This document shows positions 18,699 through 26,655 of a stretch of 64,000 nucleotides of DNA, piece after piece. The translations under genes were made by a program, and so were the position numbers. Source of the stretch: a bacterium (GTDB lineage Bacteria; Patescibacteriota; Gracilibacteria; UBA4473); assembly GCA_018648585.1 (NCBI GenBank), contig JABGQW010000016.1, positions 1 to 64,000 on the forward strand, written 5' to 3'. Numbering within the stretch: position 1 is the first letter of the stretch; each line of letters opens with the position of its first letter. The notes under the pieces are model-generated. The model saw nothing but the letters and a program-made list of their open reading frames with translations. It did not search any database and had not been told where the DNA came from.

Positions 18699-19127
18699 AT
18701 GAAAAACTTCACAGAAAATACACAAAAAAGATTTGCCGATAAAAAATGGCGCTTCACTTCAGGCGCTCGCAACCTCGCGCGCATCCTGGAAAATGCCACG
18801 TCGCCACTTTCTGTAAAAAGTTTGGTTGAATCGCTCGAAGCAGCCGAACGAAAAATGGACACCGCGACGGTTTATCGATTGCTCGAACGTTTTTTGGAAG
18901 TACGACTCGTGCACCGAGTGGCAAACGGATTTATGCCCTGCACAGATCCTGATAACACCAGCGACTCGCATCATTTTTTGCTGTGCAATTCCTGCGGTCT
19001 CGCCGAAGAAATTTTTCTCGACTACCAAGAATCCATTTCGAAACAACTCCAAAAAGAAAAAGATTTTCGTCTTTCTTCCGTGGATTTAACATTTTACGGT
19101 GTCTGCCGACACTGTCGCAGAAAATAA
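18699..19127 (+). CDS. Fur-family metalloregulator (Fur/Zur/PerR type)
   Basis: Metal-responsive repressor of 142 aa. The N-terminal winged helix covers about residues 10-80 ('ARNLARILENATSPLSVKSLVESL', 'DTATVYRLLERF'). The dimerisation half contains 'SDSHHFLLCNSCG' and ends 'CRHCRRK', giving the two CxxC pairs of the structural zinc site and a His-rich segment (HH) that usually takes part in regulatory metal binding. Which metal it senses cannot be told; a Zur-like role is possible. I start at 18699 (MKNFTENTQKR). The start sits 9 nt after a -10 hexamer within a palindromic promoter, so autoregulation is likely. Confidence 0.85.
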   Translation: MKNFTENTQKRFADKKWRFTSGARNLARILENATSPLSVKSLVESLEAAERKMDTATVYRLLERFLEVRLVHRVANGFMPCTDPDNTSDSHHFLLCNSCGLAEEIFLDYQESISKQLQKEKDFRLSSVDLTFYGVCRHCRRK

Positions 19128-19134
19128 TTCTTCG

Positions 19135-19162
19135 TTGACTTTTCCCTGTTTGGCAGTAAACT
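19135..19162 (+). promoter_or_regulatory. Candidate promoter for rny
   Basis: TTGACT at 19135-19140 and TAAACT at 19157-19162, separated by 16 bp. It implies a 5' leader of about 150 nt before the RNase Y start, without an obvious riboswitch fold by eye. Confidence 0.4.
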
Positions 19163-19319
19163 TTCCGCGAGACTTTTCTTTTGAAGATGCTGCGAAATTT
19201 TATTTCCTTCTGGATAAAAACTTTTTCTCGAAAACTGTCACAGCGCTCCACAACTGGAGAGTGGGGCATTTCTGCATCCAAAGAGAATGTCACTCCTTCT
19301 CTTTTAACCATTTTGAATC

Positions 19320-20861
19320 ATGAATATTTTGACATTTGCCCTTGCTGGGAGCGGGCTCCTGGTGGGTGTGCTGGCAACGTACTTGGTCGTGCGGCCAAAA
19401 GCACGATTGATTGAAGAAACCGCTCGCCGAGAAGCGGAACGCGTACGACGAGACTCGGAAAAAGATCGAGATCGTGTTTTGAGTGACGCACGAAAACACG
19501 CCGATCTGCTGCGAGAAAATGTCCGCCGCGAAGAAGTGCAGCTCCGCGAACGACTTGAGCGCGCGCAGGCACAGGCCGACGAACGCGCCACGAAACGCGA
19601 AGAAGTTTTGGATCAAAAAATCGAAAAATCCGAAACCGCTCGCGAACAATATTTACAGGGGAAAAAAGAACTCGACACCCAAAAAGAGGCGCTGGAAAAG
19701 GCGCTCGACGTGCAAAATGAAAAACTCGAGGAAATTTCAAAACTGAAAAAAGACGACGCAAAACAAGAATTGCTCGATCGAATGGAATCGGAAGTCGCAC
19801 CACAACTGGCAAAAACCATGGAGCGAAAAGTCGAAGACATGCGACAAAACGCAGACGAAAAAGCGTCCGAAATTATCGTGCAATCAATCCAGCGGTACGC
19901 ATCCAGTGTTTCTGGAGAATCTACAATCACGACGGTGAAAATCGAATCCGACACGCTGAAAGGGAAAATCATCGGTCGCGAGGGCCGCAACATCAACGCG
20001 TTTGAACAACTCACTGGCGTCGACGTGATCATCGACGACACGCCGGGCGCGATCACGCTGTCGTCCTTCGACATGTTTCGCCGGTACGTGGCAAAAGTTG
20101 CACTGGAAGATCTGTTGAAAGACGGACGAATCCATCCCTCGAAAATTGAAGAATTGGTAAAAAACGCGCAAAATAAAGCCGAAAAACTCATTCTCGAACT
20201 CGGACAAAAGGCCGCTCAGGATCTGGGCGTGACCGGGTTTCCGGAGGCAATTTTGAAGCTTGTCGGGCGATTGCGATTTCGCACGTCGTACGGACAAAAT
20301 GTTTTGAGCCACTCAATCGAAGTTGCGTATCTCGCGGAAGCGGTCGCGCGCGAATTGCCAGGCGCCGATCCCGAAGTTTGTAAAAAAGCAGGACTCGTCC
20401 ACGACATCGGAAAAGCCGTCAGCCACGAAGTTGAGGGTGGCCACGCGGTGATCGGAAAAGAAATTTTGGAAAAATTCGGCGTAGACAAACGCGTCATCGC
20501 CGCAATGATGTCGCACCACGAGGATTTTCCGTACGAATCCATCGAGGCGCGGATCCTGCAAGCCGCCGACGCGATCAGCGCATCACGACCGGGAGCACGA
20601 AAAGAAACGCTCGAAAAATATATTCGCCGACTCAAAGAACTCGAAGCAATCGCCGGATCGTTCCCGGGCGTGGAAAAAGTATTTGCAATCCAAGCGGGAC
20701 GCGAAGTTCGCGTGTTTGTGAACGCCGCCGAAATGGACGATCTCGCCGCCGAAAAACTCTCGTTTGAGTGCGCACGAAAAATCGAAGACTCCTGCGAATA
20801 TCCGGGAGAAGTTCGCGTGGCAGTTTTCAGAGAAAGCCGCTACGAAAACACCGCAAAATAG
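19320..20861 (+). CDS. rny: Ribonuclease Y
   Basis: Membrane-anchored endoribonuclease that starts mRNA decay, 513 aa, the usual length. Residues 1-22 form the N-terminal membrane anchor, followed by a long Arg/Glu-rich coiled coil (about 30-190), a KH domain with 'GKIIGREGRNINAFE' (about 215-280), and the HD domain with 'LVHDIGKAV' carrying the catalytic His-Asp pair (about 355-365) and 'MMSHHEDFPYES'. All hallmark blocks are intact. It has its own promoter-like sequence, a long leader and a strong terminator shared with the convergent trmB. Confidence 0.96.
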   Translation: MNILTFALAGSGLLVGVLATYLVVRPKARLIEETARREAERVRRDSEKDRDRVLSDARKHADLLRENVRREEVQLRERLERAQAQADERATKREEVLDQKIEKSETAREQYLQGKKELDTQKEALEKALDVQNEKLEEISKLKKDDAKQELLDRMESEVAPQLAKTMERKVEDMRQNADEKASEIIVQSIQRYASSVSGESTITTVKIESDTLKGKIIGREGRNINAFEQLTGVDVIIDDTPGAITLSSFDMFRRYVAKVALEDLLKDGRIHPSKIEELVKNAQNKAEKLILELGQKAAQDLGVTGFPEAILKLVGRLRFRTSYGQNVLSHSIEVAYLAEAVARELPGADPEVCKKAGLVHDIGKAVSHEVEGGHAVIGKEILEKFGVDKRVIAAMMSHHEDFPYESIEARILQAADAISASRPGARKETLEKYIRRLKELEAIAGSFPGVEKVFAIQAGREVRVFVNAAEMDDLAAEKLSFECARKIEDSCEYPGEVRVAVFRESRYENTAK

Positions 20862-20885
20862 TTTTTGCAACGATCTCGCAATTTT

Positions 20886-20917
20886 AAAAAATCGGTCAAT
20901 CTCGGCCGATTTTTTTA
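20886..20917 (+). terminator. Intrinsic terminator after rny
   Basis: Perfect stem AAAAAATCGG/CCGATTTTTT around the loop TCAATCTCGG, followed by a T-run. It lies 24 bp after the rny stop. Its A-rich left arm means it can also act on trmB transcripts on the minus strand, although it slightly overlaps the trmB 3' end. Confidence 0.8.
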
Positions 20918-21517
20918 TTTTCGACAAATGCACATCCGCCAGATCGGCGCGCCCTCGAGCAACTTCTGCTGCTCCCAGTGCGTCGGAATTCCGTGCGCGG
21001 ACGTTTTGAAAATTTCAATCTGATCGTACAAAGTTTCGCGAAGCATTTCTCGTGTTTCATCGAACAGAAATTTTTGATCGGTTTGAAAAACAAACTCCGC
21101 ACTCTCCGGAAGCCACGAGACACATTTTTGCAAGATGTTCGCATTTAAAAACCTGCGTTTTTTGTGTTTTTCTTTGAACCACGGATCGGGAAAATTGACG
21201 AAAATTTGTTCAATTTCTGCGCCCTGATCCAGACACGGTTGTAAAATTTTTTGAAAATTCCGTCCCGCATCGCCGTCGAACACGACAACATTTGAAAATT
21301 CAGAAAATTTTTCTATCAATTTTCGCGCCAACGGTTTTCGAATTTCGAAAAGAATGAAATTGTGGTCGGGAAATTTTTCGAGCAGCGCGGCGGAAAATTC
21401 GCCCTTGCACGCACCCACGTCGACGAAAATCGGTCGATCGTTTCCGAATCCAGCGAACGAATGTTCGGTCAAAATCGAAAGCGGATTGACGTGATTTCGA
21501 ACTCGTTTTTGTGGCAT
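20915..21517 (-). CDS. trmB: tRNA (guanine-N7)-methyltransferase
   Basis: SAM-dependent enzyme that makes m7G46 in the tRNA variable loop, 200 aa. The SAM-binding motif is FVDVGACKGEFSAALL (about residues 31-46), the acidic loop contains 'LFEIRKPLARK', and the diagnostic TrmB block 'VNFPDPWFKEKHKKRR' is at about residues 110-125. The C-terminus has 'FVFQTDQKFLFDE' and 'IPTHWEQQKLLEGAPIWRM', also typical. The ATG is 7 nt downstream of TACACT, so the mRNA is probably leaderless. Confidence 0.93.
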   Translation of the reverse strand: MPQKRVRNHVNPLSILTEHSFAGFGNDRPIFVDVGACKGEFSAALLEKFPDHNFILFEIRKPLARKLIEKFSEFSNVVVFDGDAGRNFQKILQPCLDQGAEIEQIFVNFPDPWFKEKHKKRRFLNANILQKCVSWLPESAEFVFQTDQKFLFDETREMLRETLYDQIEIFKTSAHGIPTHWEQQKLLEGAPIWRMCICRK

Positions 21518-21524
21518 CGGTCAA

Positions 21525-21552
21525 AGTGTACTCAGCTACGTTTTCGAAACAA
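21525..21552 (-). promoter_or_regulatory. Leaderless-type promoter of trmB
   Basis: On the minus strand, TTGTTT (complement of 21547-21552) lies 16 bp before TACACT (complement of 21525-21530). Only 7 nt separate the -10 hexamer from the trmB ATG, so transcription would start at or next to the start codon. Confidence 0.45.
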
Positions 21553-21648
21553 ATTTTAGATGTGGGATAAAAAAATTCTTGCGACGAGTAAGTTTTCTTC
21601 GTTTTGTTCTTTTCGTGATTCCGTCCTTTCCTAACTTTGTCTCTCTGG

Positions 21649-21885
21649 CTATGAATCACTTTTTTGAAAACACCCATCATTGCCTCGCTTATTCCATTTT
21701 TTTTTACCCTCAATGTTTACATAACAACCGTCTCTTTTTGCTGCTGTTGCCGCTTGCGTTGTTTCTTGCTGAAAACCTGAAAAAACGGAGGCTTTCACGT
21801 CTGACAACTCCTTCTGAACTCGAGAGAGTGTTTTTTCTAACGTTCGAATTCTTTCAATGATCTCTTCGGGGCTTGTTTCGTTCAT
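21649..21885 (-). CDS. Small coiled-coil hypothetical protein, 78 aa
   Basis: The first 40 residues (MNETSPEEIIERIRTLEKTL onward) form a clean amphipathic heptad pattern typical of a short coiled coil, with host-like codon use. The last 30 residues are Lys/Asn/Gly-rich and less convincing, so a frameshift or wrong C-terminus is possible. No recognised family and no partner; it is divergent from glyA and upstream of trmB on the same strand. Confidence 0.4.
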   Translation of the reverse strand: MNETSPEEIIERIRTLEKTLSRVQKELSDVKASVFSGFQQETTQAATAAKRDGCYVNIEGKKKWNKRGNDGCFQKSDS

Positions 21886-22051
21886 TTTTTAAAAAAAACA
21901 ATCTCAACACAAACCATTCGCGCCAACTTGTCAATTCTTTTGACAGGTGTCCAAAACGACGATACGATCGGGACGAAATGATTTTTCTTGCCAGAACAAA
22001 TCTCGGAAAACGCCCCCGCGGAAAAGGGCGAAAAGAAATTTAATTTATGTT

Positions 22052-22117
22052 TGTCATTCCGGACTTGATCCGGAATCTATTCTTTTTGCTGGATTCTGAA
22101 ACAAGTTCAGAATGACA
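22052..22117. repeat. Double-palindromic REP/RPE-like element
   Basis: The left arm (22052-22078) begins TGTCATTCCGGACTTGATCC and the right arm (22092-22117) is its near complement, with about five mismatches over 26 bp. Each arm is itself a small palindrome (CCGGACTTGATCCGG and CTGAAACAAGTTCAG). GTCATTCCGG-type palindromes are dispersed in many bacterial genomes. A related partial copy occurs at 43002-43025, so this is a family within this genome. It sits in the glyA upstream region. Confidence 0.7.
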
Positions 22118-22153
22118 GTGAGAAATGTTTTTCCTTTTTTAACTTTTTCAAAA

Positions 22154-23431
22154 ATGTCATCTCCACAACTCATTCCGTTTCTCGAAAAACAAGATTCTGA
22201 AATTTTCAACGCGATCCGTGGCGAAGAAAAACGCGAATCCGAGGGACTCGAACTGATCCCGAGCGAAAACTACGTTTCAAAAGCCGTGCTCGAGGCCGAT
22301 GGATCGGTTTTTACAAATAAATATTCTGAAGGATATCCCGGACGCCGATACTACGGCGGACAAGAGTACACCGACGTCGTGGAAAACATCGCCCGCGAGC
22401 GCGCGTGCAAACTTTTCAACTGTAAATTTGCAAACGTCCAGCCGCTCTCCGGTGCGCCCGCAAACGTCGCGATGTATTTTGCGCTGTGCAAACCCGGCGA
22501 CACAATTCTTGGAATGGATCTCGGACACGGCGGACACTTGACGCACGGACACCCGGTCACGCATTTGGCAAAAATTTTCAATTTTATTCGGTACAAAATG
22601 AAAGATCCGGAAACCGGAGAAATTGATTTTGACGAACTGCGAGAAACCGCGCTCCGCGAAAAACCAAAAATGATTTTGGCGGGATTCTCTGCGTACTCGC
22701 GAAACCTGGACTACGCAAAATTTGTGGAAATCGCAAAAGAAGTCGGTGCGATCACCGTGATGGATGCCGCGCACATCGCCGGACTCATCGCCGGAAAAGC
22801 ACTGCCAAATCCGTTCGATTTTGGATTCGACGTGATCACGACCACCACGCACAAAACTCTCCGCGGGCCACGCGGCGGAATGATTTTGGTTCGCGAAAAT
22901 GCAGACTTCGCAAAAGCGATCGACAAATCAGTCTTTCCTGGACTCCAGGGGGGACCTCACATGCATTTGATCGCGGGAAAGGCTGTGGCGTTCGGCGAAG
23001 CGCTGAAACCCGAATTTCAGACGTACGCGCAGCAAATTTTGAAAAACGCAAAAGCGATGGAAAAAGTTTTTCTCGACGCGGACATCCGACTGCTCGGCGG
23101 CGGAACTTCGAATCATTTGTTGCTGGCGGACGTTTTTGGGTCGCTCGGCGTCACTGGAAAAGACGCGCAGTTTGCGCTCGACGAAGTCGGAATCACGCTC
23201 AACATGAATTCGATCGCGGACGATCCGCGCAAACCGCTCGATCCGTCCGGAATCCGATTTGGAACACCGGCGGCGACAACGCGCGGATTTGACGAAAAAG
23301 ATTGCGCGCGGGTGGCAGAATTGATGATCGAAGTTTTGAAGGATCACGAGAATTCTGATCTGAAAAAACGCGTTCGCGAAGAAATCCGAAAACTCTGTCT
23401 CGCACGTCCGATCCCGGAGAGCTTTCTCTGA
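22154..23431 (+). CDS. glyA: Serine hydroxymethyltransferase
   Basis: PLP enzyme that interconverts serine and glycine and charges tetrahydrofolate with a one-carbon unit, 425 aa. Seen are 'EGLELIPSENYVS' near the N-terminus, 'YPGRRYYGGQEYTDVVE', and the PLP-lysine block 'VITTTTHKTLRGPRGGMI' (Lys at about residue 230). The C-terminus contains 'SGIRFGTPAATTRGF'. The methylene-THF it makes is the methyl donor for the ThyA homologue at 32791-33627 and is recycled through the dihydrofolate reductase-like gene at 45708. I start at 22154 (MSSPQLIPFLEKQD); an upstream ATG at 22112 lies inside the palindromic repeat. Confidence 0.96.
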   Translation: MSSPQLIPFLEKQDSEIFNAIRGEEKRESEGLELIPSENYVSKAVLEADGSVFTNKYSEGYPGRRYYGGQEYTDVVENIARERACKLFNCKFANVQPLSGAPANVAMYFALCKPGDTILGMDLGHGGHLTHGHPVTHLAKIFNFIRYKMKDPETGEIDFDELRETALREKPKMILAGFSAYSRNLDYAKFVEIAKEVGAITVMDAAHIAGLIAGKALPNPFDFGFDVITTTTHKTLRGPRGGMILVRENADFAKAIDKSVFPGLQGGPHMHLIAGKAVAFGEALKPEFQTYAQQILKNAKAMEKVFLDADIRLLGGGTSNHLLLADVFGSLGVTGKDAQFALDEVGITLNMNSIADDPRKPLDPSGIRFGTPAATTRGFDEKDCARVAELMIEVLKDHENSDLKKRVREEIRKLCLARPIPESFL

Positions 23432-23455
23432 TCGACAACTTTATTTTGAAATACG

Positions 23456-23486
23456 AACAAGTCCCACTCCGGGGCTTGTTTTTTTT
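23456..23486 (+). terminator. Intrinsic terminator after glyA
   Basis: Stem AACAAGTCCC/GGGGCTTGTT (one G-U pair) with loop ACTCC, followed by a run of T. It lies 25 bp after the glyA stop. Confidence 0.8.
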
Positions 23487-23530
23487 AGAAAGTTCTGGTA
23501 AAATGTCCTGATTTATTCGTTTTAAAAAAA

Positions 23531-25351
23531 ATGCAAAATAATCCCATGGAAAACCAACAGCCGTTGCTGGACGCAAATATTCCTGAAAGCAACGTCACCG
23601 AAGAACAAAAACCGTTCGATCAGCTCGTCACCGATTTTGAAGCTGGTGTTGTAAAACCACGAAAGGTTGATGATCGGGTGACGGAGATTTTAAAAAACGT
23701 CAACCGGGAAAATCTCACCGCGATGGAAAATGCGCAAACCGGTTTGGCGAATTTTTTAGACAAAGTCGGAGTCAAAAATGACGGAACTTCCGAAACCATC
23801 GAGCTTCGAAAAAAACAAAAAAAAGAACTCCATGAAATGAAGGCTGAATTTGATGCGGAGATTGAAAACGCAAAAGACGAGTTCGCCCAAGAATGTGAAC
23901 GAGAAGAAAAGGAATACGCCCTTCTCCAGACAGAATCCAACGCAATGATACAGATGGATGAAAAAGTTTCACACATTGCAAATCAACCCACGACGCCTCA
24001 AGAAAACGTTTCTGATAACACGGACGAAAACGCCACCATACAGTTGGAGGAAATAGCCATTGACGAAGAAGAGGAAGAAGAAATGGAGATTCCTGAAGAA
24101 ATACAAGCTGAAACAAAAAAAATAGTTCAAACACAAGAAATGGAAAATGAACTTTCTGACGGACTGCTCCAACTCCGCAAAAACGGACAGGGTTTTCTCG
24201 CAAAACCAGAAAATATTGCGTTGCTCCACGATCTCGGAATTTCAAAAATTCCAACCGACGATTTTGGCGCACGCGGCGGATTGCAGGCAATCCACGATTT
24301 GCAGGCAGCGCTAAACTCAAAATTAAATACCGGGCTCGTGGAAGATGGAATTTTTGGAAATAAAACAAAAAATGCCATTAAAACTTATAAAATCGCAATA
24401 AATCCTAACGCAGAAGGACCATATCAATACATCGGAGACAACACTGCGCCAGCAGAAAAAACTGAATCATGGAAAATCTTCGGCGAGCAACCACTGCCCG
24501 GACCGGTTATTGAAAACGGCGCCACGGCGCAACCCGCCGAAGTCGCTAATAATGACATTTCTGTTGCCTCGAATTCTGAAAACTTAAAGAAGCTGGGAAT
24601 CGCCATTGATGCACAGGACTGGGATGATGTTAAAAATATTCCAAAAGCAGACCTCAGGGCGGTCTTTAAATTAAAAGAAGGGTGGCGAACCTGGGTAAAC
24701 AGAAATCTCTCAGGAAGCTCTGTCGATACGGCGACGTTTCTCGGAACGGGAAATGAAACGGGGTTGCCAATAAGTGAAAATATCGATCGGATAAAGACAT
24801 CTGTTAATCTTGGACCAATTGACATTCGAAGATTTAGTAATTGGGTTAACTCGCCTAAGGGAGATGCTTTCTTAAGTAGCAACGCAAAGAATTTAGGCGA
24901 ATACGTTAAAACTCTCGCGGGAACTGATAAACAAAATACCAGTACTCCGGCAGCAAATAAGGTCCCTGTTTCGGAAAATACTGCAAGCGAAACACCCGAA
25001 GAAAAGAGTGCCGATAACTTAAAGAAGCTCGGAATCGCCATTGATGCTCACGACTGGAAGGATGTTAAAGACATTCCAAGTGCAGATCTCAAGGCGGCCT
25101 TTAAATTAAAAGAAGGGTGGCGAACCTGGGCAAACAGAAATCTCTCAGGAAGCTCTGTCGATACGGCGACGTTTCTCGGAACGGGAAATGAAAAAACAGG
25201 GCGTGAAGATAGCGATCGGATAAAAACATCTGTTAATCTTGGACCAATTGACATTCGAAGATTTGGTAATTGGGTTAACTCGCCCAAAGGAGAAGCTTTC
25301 TTAAATAGCAACGCAAACACGCTCGAAGAATACGTTAAAACACTCACATGA
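23531..25351 (+). CDS. Repeat protein with peptidoglycan-binding-like domain, 606 aa
   Basis: Not assignable to a named protein. The first 190 residues are charged and helical, including a run of Glu (about 178-190). About residues 230-290 resemble a peptidoglycan_binding_1 domain ('FGARGGLQAIHDLQAALN', then 'GLVEDGIFGNKTKNAIKTYK'). Two long repeats follow (about 351-462 and 496-606), each starting 'NLKKLGIAIDA' and containing 'KLKEGWRTW' and 'NLGPIDIRRF'. There is no signal peptide, so it may be cytoplasmic or use another export route. The stop overlaps the ATG of the next small gene, so the two are translationally coupled and probably work together. Confidence 0.75.
   Translation: MQNNPMENQQPLLDANIPESNVTEEQKPFDQLVTDFEAGVVKPRKVDDRVTEILKNVNRENLTAMENAQTGLANFLDKVGVKNDGTSETIELRKKQKKELHEMKAEFDAEIENAKDEFAQECEREEKEYALLQTESNAMIQMDEKVSHIANQPTTPQENVSDNTDENATIQLEEIAIDEEEEEEMEIPEEIQAETKKIVQTQEMENELSDGLLQLRKNGQGFLAKPENIALLHDLGISKIPTDDFGARGGLQAIHDLQAALNSKLNTGLVEDGIFGNKTKNAIKTYKIAINPNAEGPYQYIGDNTAPAEKTESWKIFGEQPLPGPVIENGATAQPAEVANNDISVASNSENLKKLGIAIDAQDWDDVKNIPKADLRAVFKLKEGWRTWVNRNLSGSSVDTATFLGTGNETGLPISENIDRIKTSVNLGPIDIRRFSNWVNSPKGDAFLSSNAKNLGEYVKTLAGTDKQNTSTPAANKVPVSENTASETPEEKSADNLKKLGIAIDAHDWKDVKDIPSADLKAAFKLKEGWRTWANRNLSGSSVDTATFLGTGNEKTGREDSDRIKTSVNLGPIDIRRFGNWVNSPKGEAFLNSNANTLEEYVKTLT
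24581..25348 (+). repeat. Tandem 435-bp-spaced intragenic duplication
   Basis: Two copies of about 335 bp (24581-24916 and 25016-25348) encode the repeats of the 606-aa protein. They are very similar at DNA level; a stretch of about 90 bp from the region encoding 'KLKEGWRTW' is nearly identical, including silent positions. This points to a recent duplication or ongoing gene conversion. The differences cluster in the linker that follows 'FLGTGNE'. Confidence 0.85.
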
Positions 25352-25536
25352 ACCAAAATAAAATCCTCATCGATGCGCTCCGAGAATTCCAGAAAACAGT
25401 GGAAACTGCGCAAAAAAAATTCCTCGACGGCGTAAAAAGTTCGCTCAAACAGTCGATCAAAGATGTCGAAGGAATCTCACAAAAACAAGAATCCGAAATT
25501 CTCGCGGGGCTTGAATCCGAACTCGACGCGCTCTAA
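25348..25536 (+). CDS. Small helical protein coupled to the repeat protein, 62 aa
   Basis: Its ATG overlaps the TGA of the 606-aa gene in ATGA, a strong sign of a real coupled gene. The product is entirely helical and charged, with a heptad-like pattern ('EFQKTVETAQKKFLDGVKSS') and no cysteines or membrane segment. It may be an assembly partner of the repeat protein. No recognised family. A terminator follows it. Confidence 0.65.
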   Translation: MNQNKILIDALREFQKTVETAQKKFLDGVKSSLKQSIKDVEGISQKQESEILAGLESELDAL

Positions 25537-25568
25537 AAATCGCGAAAATATATTCCAAACCGGAAATA

Positions 25569-25599
25569 CAAAAAAAGCCCCGAATCGGAGCTTTTTCTT
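25569..25599 (+). terminator. Intrinsic terminator after the repeat-protein operon
   Basis: Stem AAAAAGCCCCG/CGGAGCTTTTT with loop AAT and a following T-run. It separates the plus-strand pair from the convergent rpsG. Confidence 0.75.
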
Positions 25600-25638
25600 T
25601 TTTTTCTCTAAACTTTCAACTCTAAACTATTCACTAAT

Positions 25639-26211
25639 TTAGTATCGCGCCAAGTGCGCAAATGCTTTGTTTGACTGTGCCATTTTGTGCACTTCCATTT
25701 TTTTGTTGAACGCGAAACCCTGTTCGCTCGCCGCATCCAGCAATTCGCCCGCCAACCGACGGTACATTGGTTGTCCTTTTTTGCTGCGCGCGCCCGCAAG
25801 GATCCAACGCAACGGAAGACTTTCTTGTCGTTTTGGCGTAACCTCGATCGGAATCTGATAAATCGAACCTCCCACGCGACGCGGTTTTACTTCCATCGTT
25901 GGGGTTGCATTTTGCAACGCTTTTTCCAGCGCTTTCAGCGGATCTTTTTCTCCGCGACGATGCATTTCTTCAAAAGTATCACGCAAAACACGACGCGCAA
26001 TGGTTTTCTTTCCCGATCGCATCAACATGTTCACCAGTTTTGCCTGGAGCGGATCTTGTTCCGAAAAAGGGTTGTTGAATTTTTTATCCTTTTTGTCCTC
26101 GTTTTTCGGTTTTTCCTCTTTTTCGACTTTCGTTTTTTTGACGGCCGGAGACGGTTTTTCTGAGTTTTTAGAGGCGGCCCCAGTTGCCGCTACTTTTTTT
26201 TCGTCTGTCAT
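25639..26211 (-). CDS. rpsG: 30S ribosomal protein S7
   Basis: Primary 16S rRNA binding protein that nucleates the 30S head, 190 aa. The conserved core begins at about residue 48 and includes 'KLVNMLMRSGKKTIARRVL', 'VGGSIYQIPIEV' and 'RWILAGAR'. It is about 35 residues longer than the usual S7 because of a Lys/Glu-rich N-terminal extension with low complexity. It lies 12 bp downstream of rpsL. The usual next gene, fusA, is absent; the convergent repeat-protein operon is found instead. Confidence 0.95.
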   Translation of the reverse strand: MTDEKKVAATGAASKNSEKPSPAVKKTKVEKEEKPKNEDKKDKKFNNPFSEQDPLQAKLVNMLMRSGKKTIARRVLRDTFEEMHRRGEKDPLKALEKALQNATPTMEVKPRRVGGSIYQIPIEVTPKRQESLPLRWILAGARSKKGQPMYRRLAGELLDAASEQGFAFNKKMEVHKMAQSNKAFAHLARY

Positions 26212-26223
26212 TTTAAAATAAAA

Positions 26224-26640
26224 TTATTTTTTCTTCGGTCGTTTTGCGCCGTACCGCGAGCGCGCCTGTCGTCGGTCACTGACTCCGTCAGCATCCAGCG
26301 TCCCCCGGACAATGTGATATCGCACTCCAACAAGATCTTTGACGCGTCCGCCGCGAACCATCACAACCGAGTGTTCTTGCAGGTTGTGCCCCTCTCCCAT
26401 GATGTACGCATTGACTTCTTGTCCGTTGGTCAGCCGCACGCGCGCAATTTTTCGAAGCGCGGAGTTTGGTTTTTTCGGTGTCATTGTCGTGACCTTGATG
26501 CACACACCACGACGCTGTGGCGAAGCAAGCATTTTCGTTGTATTTTTAAGGCTATTTGCCAAAATATTCACCGCGGGAGATTTTGACTTCCGCTTTTGTT
26601 GTTGTCGCGATTTGCGAACGAGTTGGTTGATCGTAGGCAT
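26224..26640 (-). CDS. rpsL: 30S ribosomal protein S12
   Basis: Decoding-centre protein, 138 aa. It starts PTINQLVRK and contains '[20 protein letters not shown]' (the segment carrying the streptomycin-interaction Lys) and '[12 protein letters not shown]', and ends with the typical basic tail '[12 protein letters not shown]'. It is 15 bp downstream of rpoC and 12 bp upstream of rpsG, forming one transcription unit. Confidence 0.97.
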   Translation of the reverse strand: MPTINQLVRKSRQQQKRKSKSPAVNILANSLKNTTKMLASPQRRGVCIKVTTMTPKKPNSALRKIARVRLTNGQEVNAYIMGEGHNLQEHSVVMVRGGRVKDLVGVRYHIVRGTLDADGVSDRRQARSRYGAKRPKKK

Positions 26641-26655
26641 GAAATTAGAATTATT

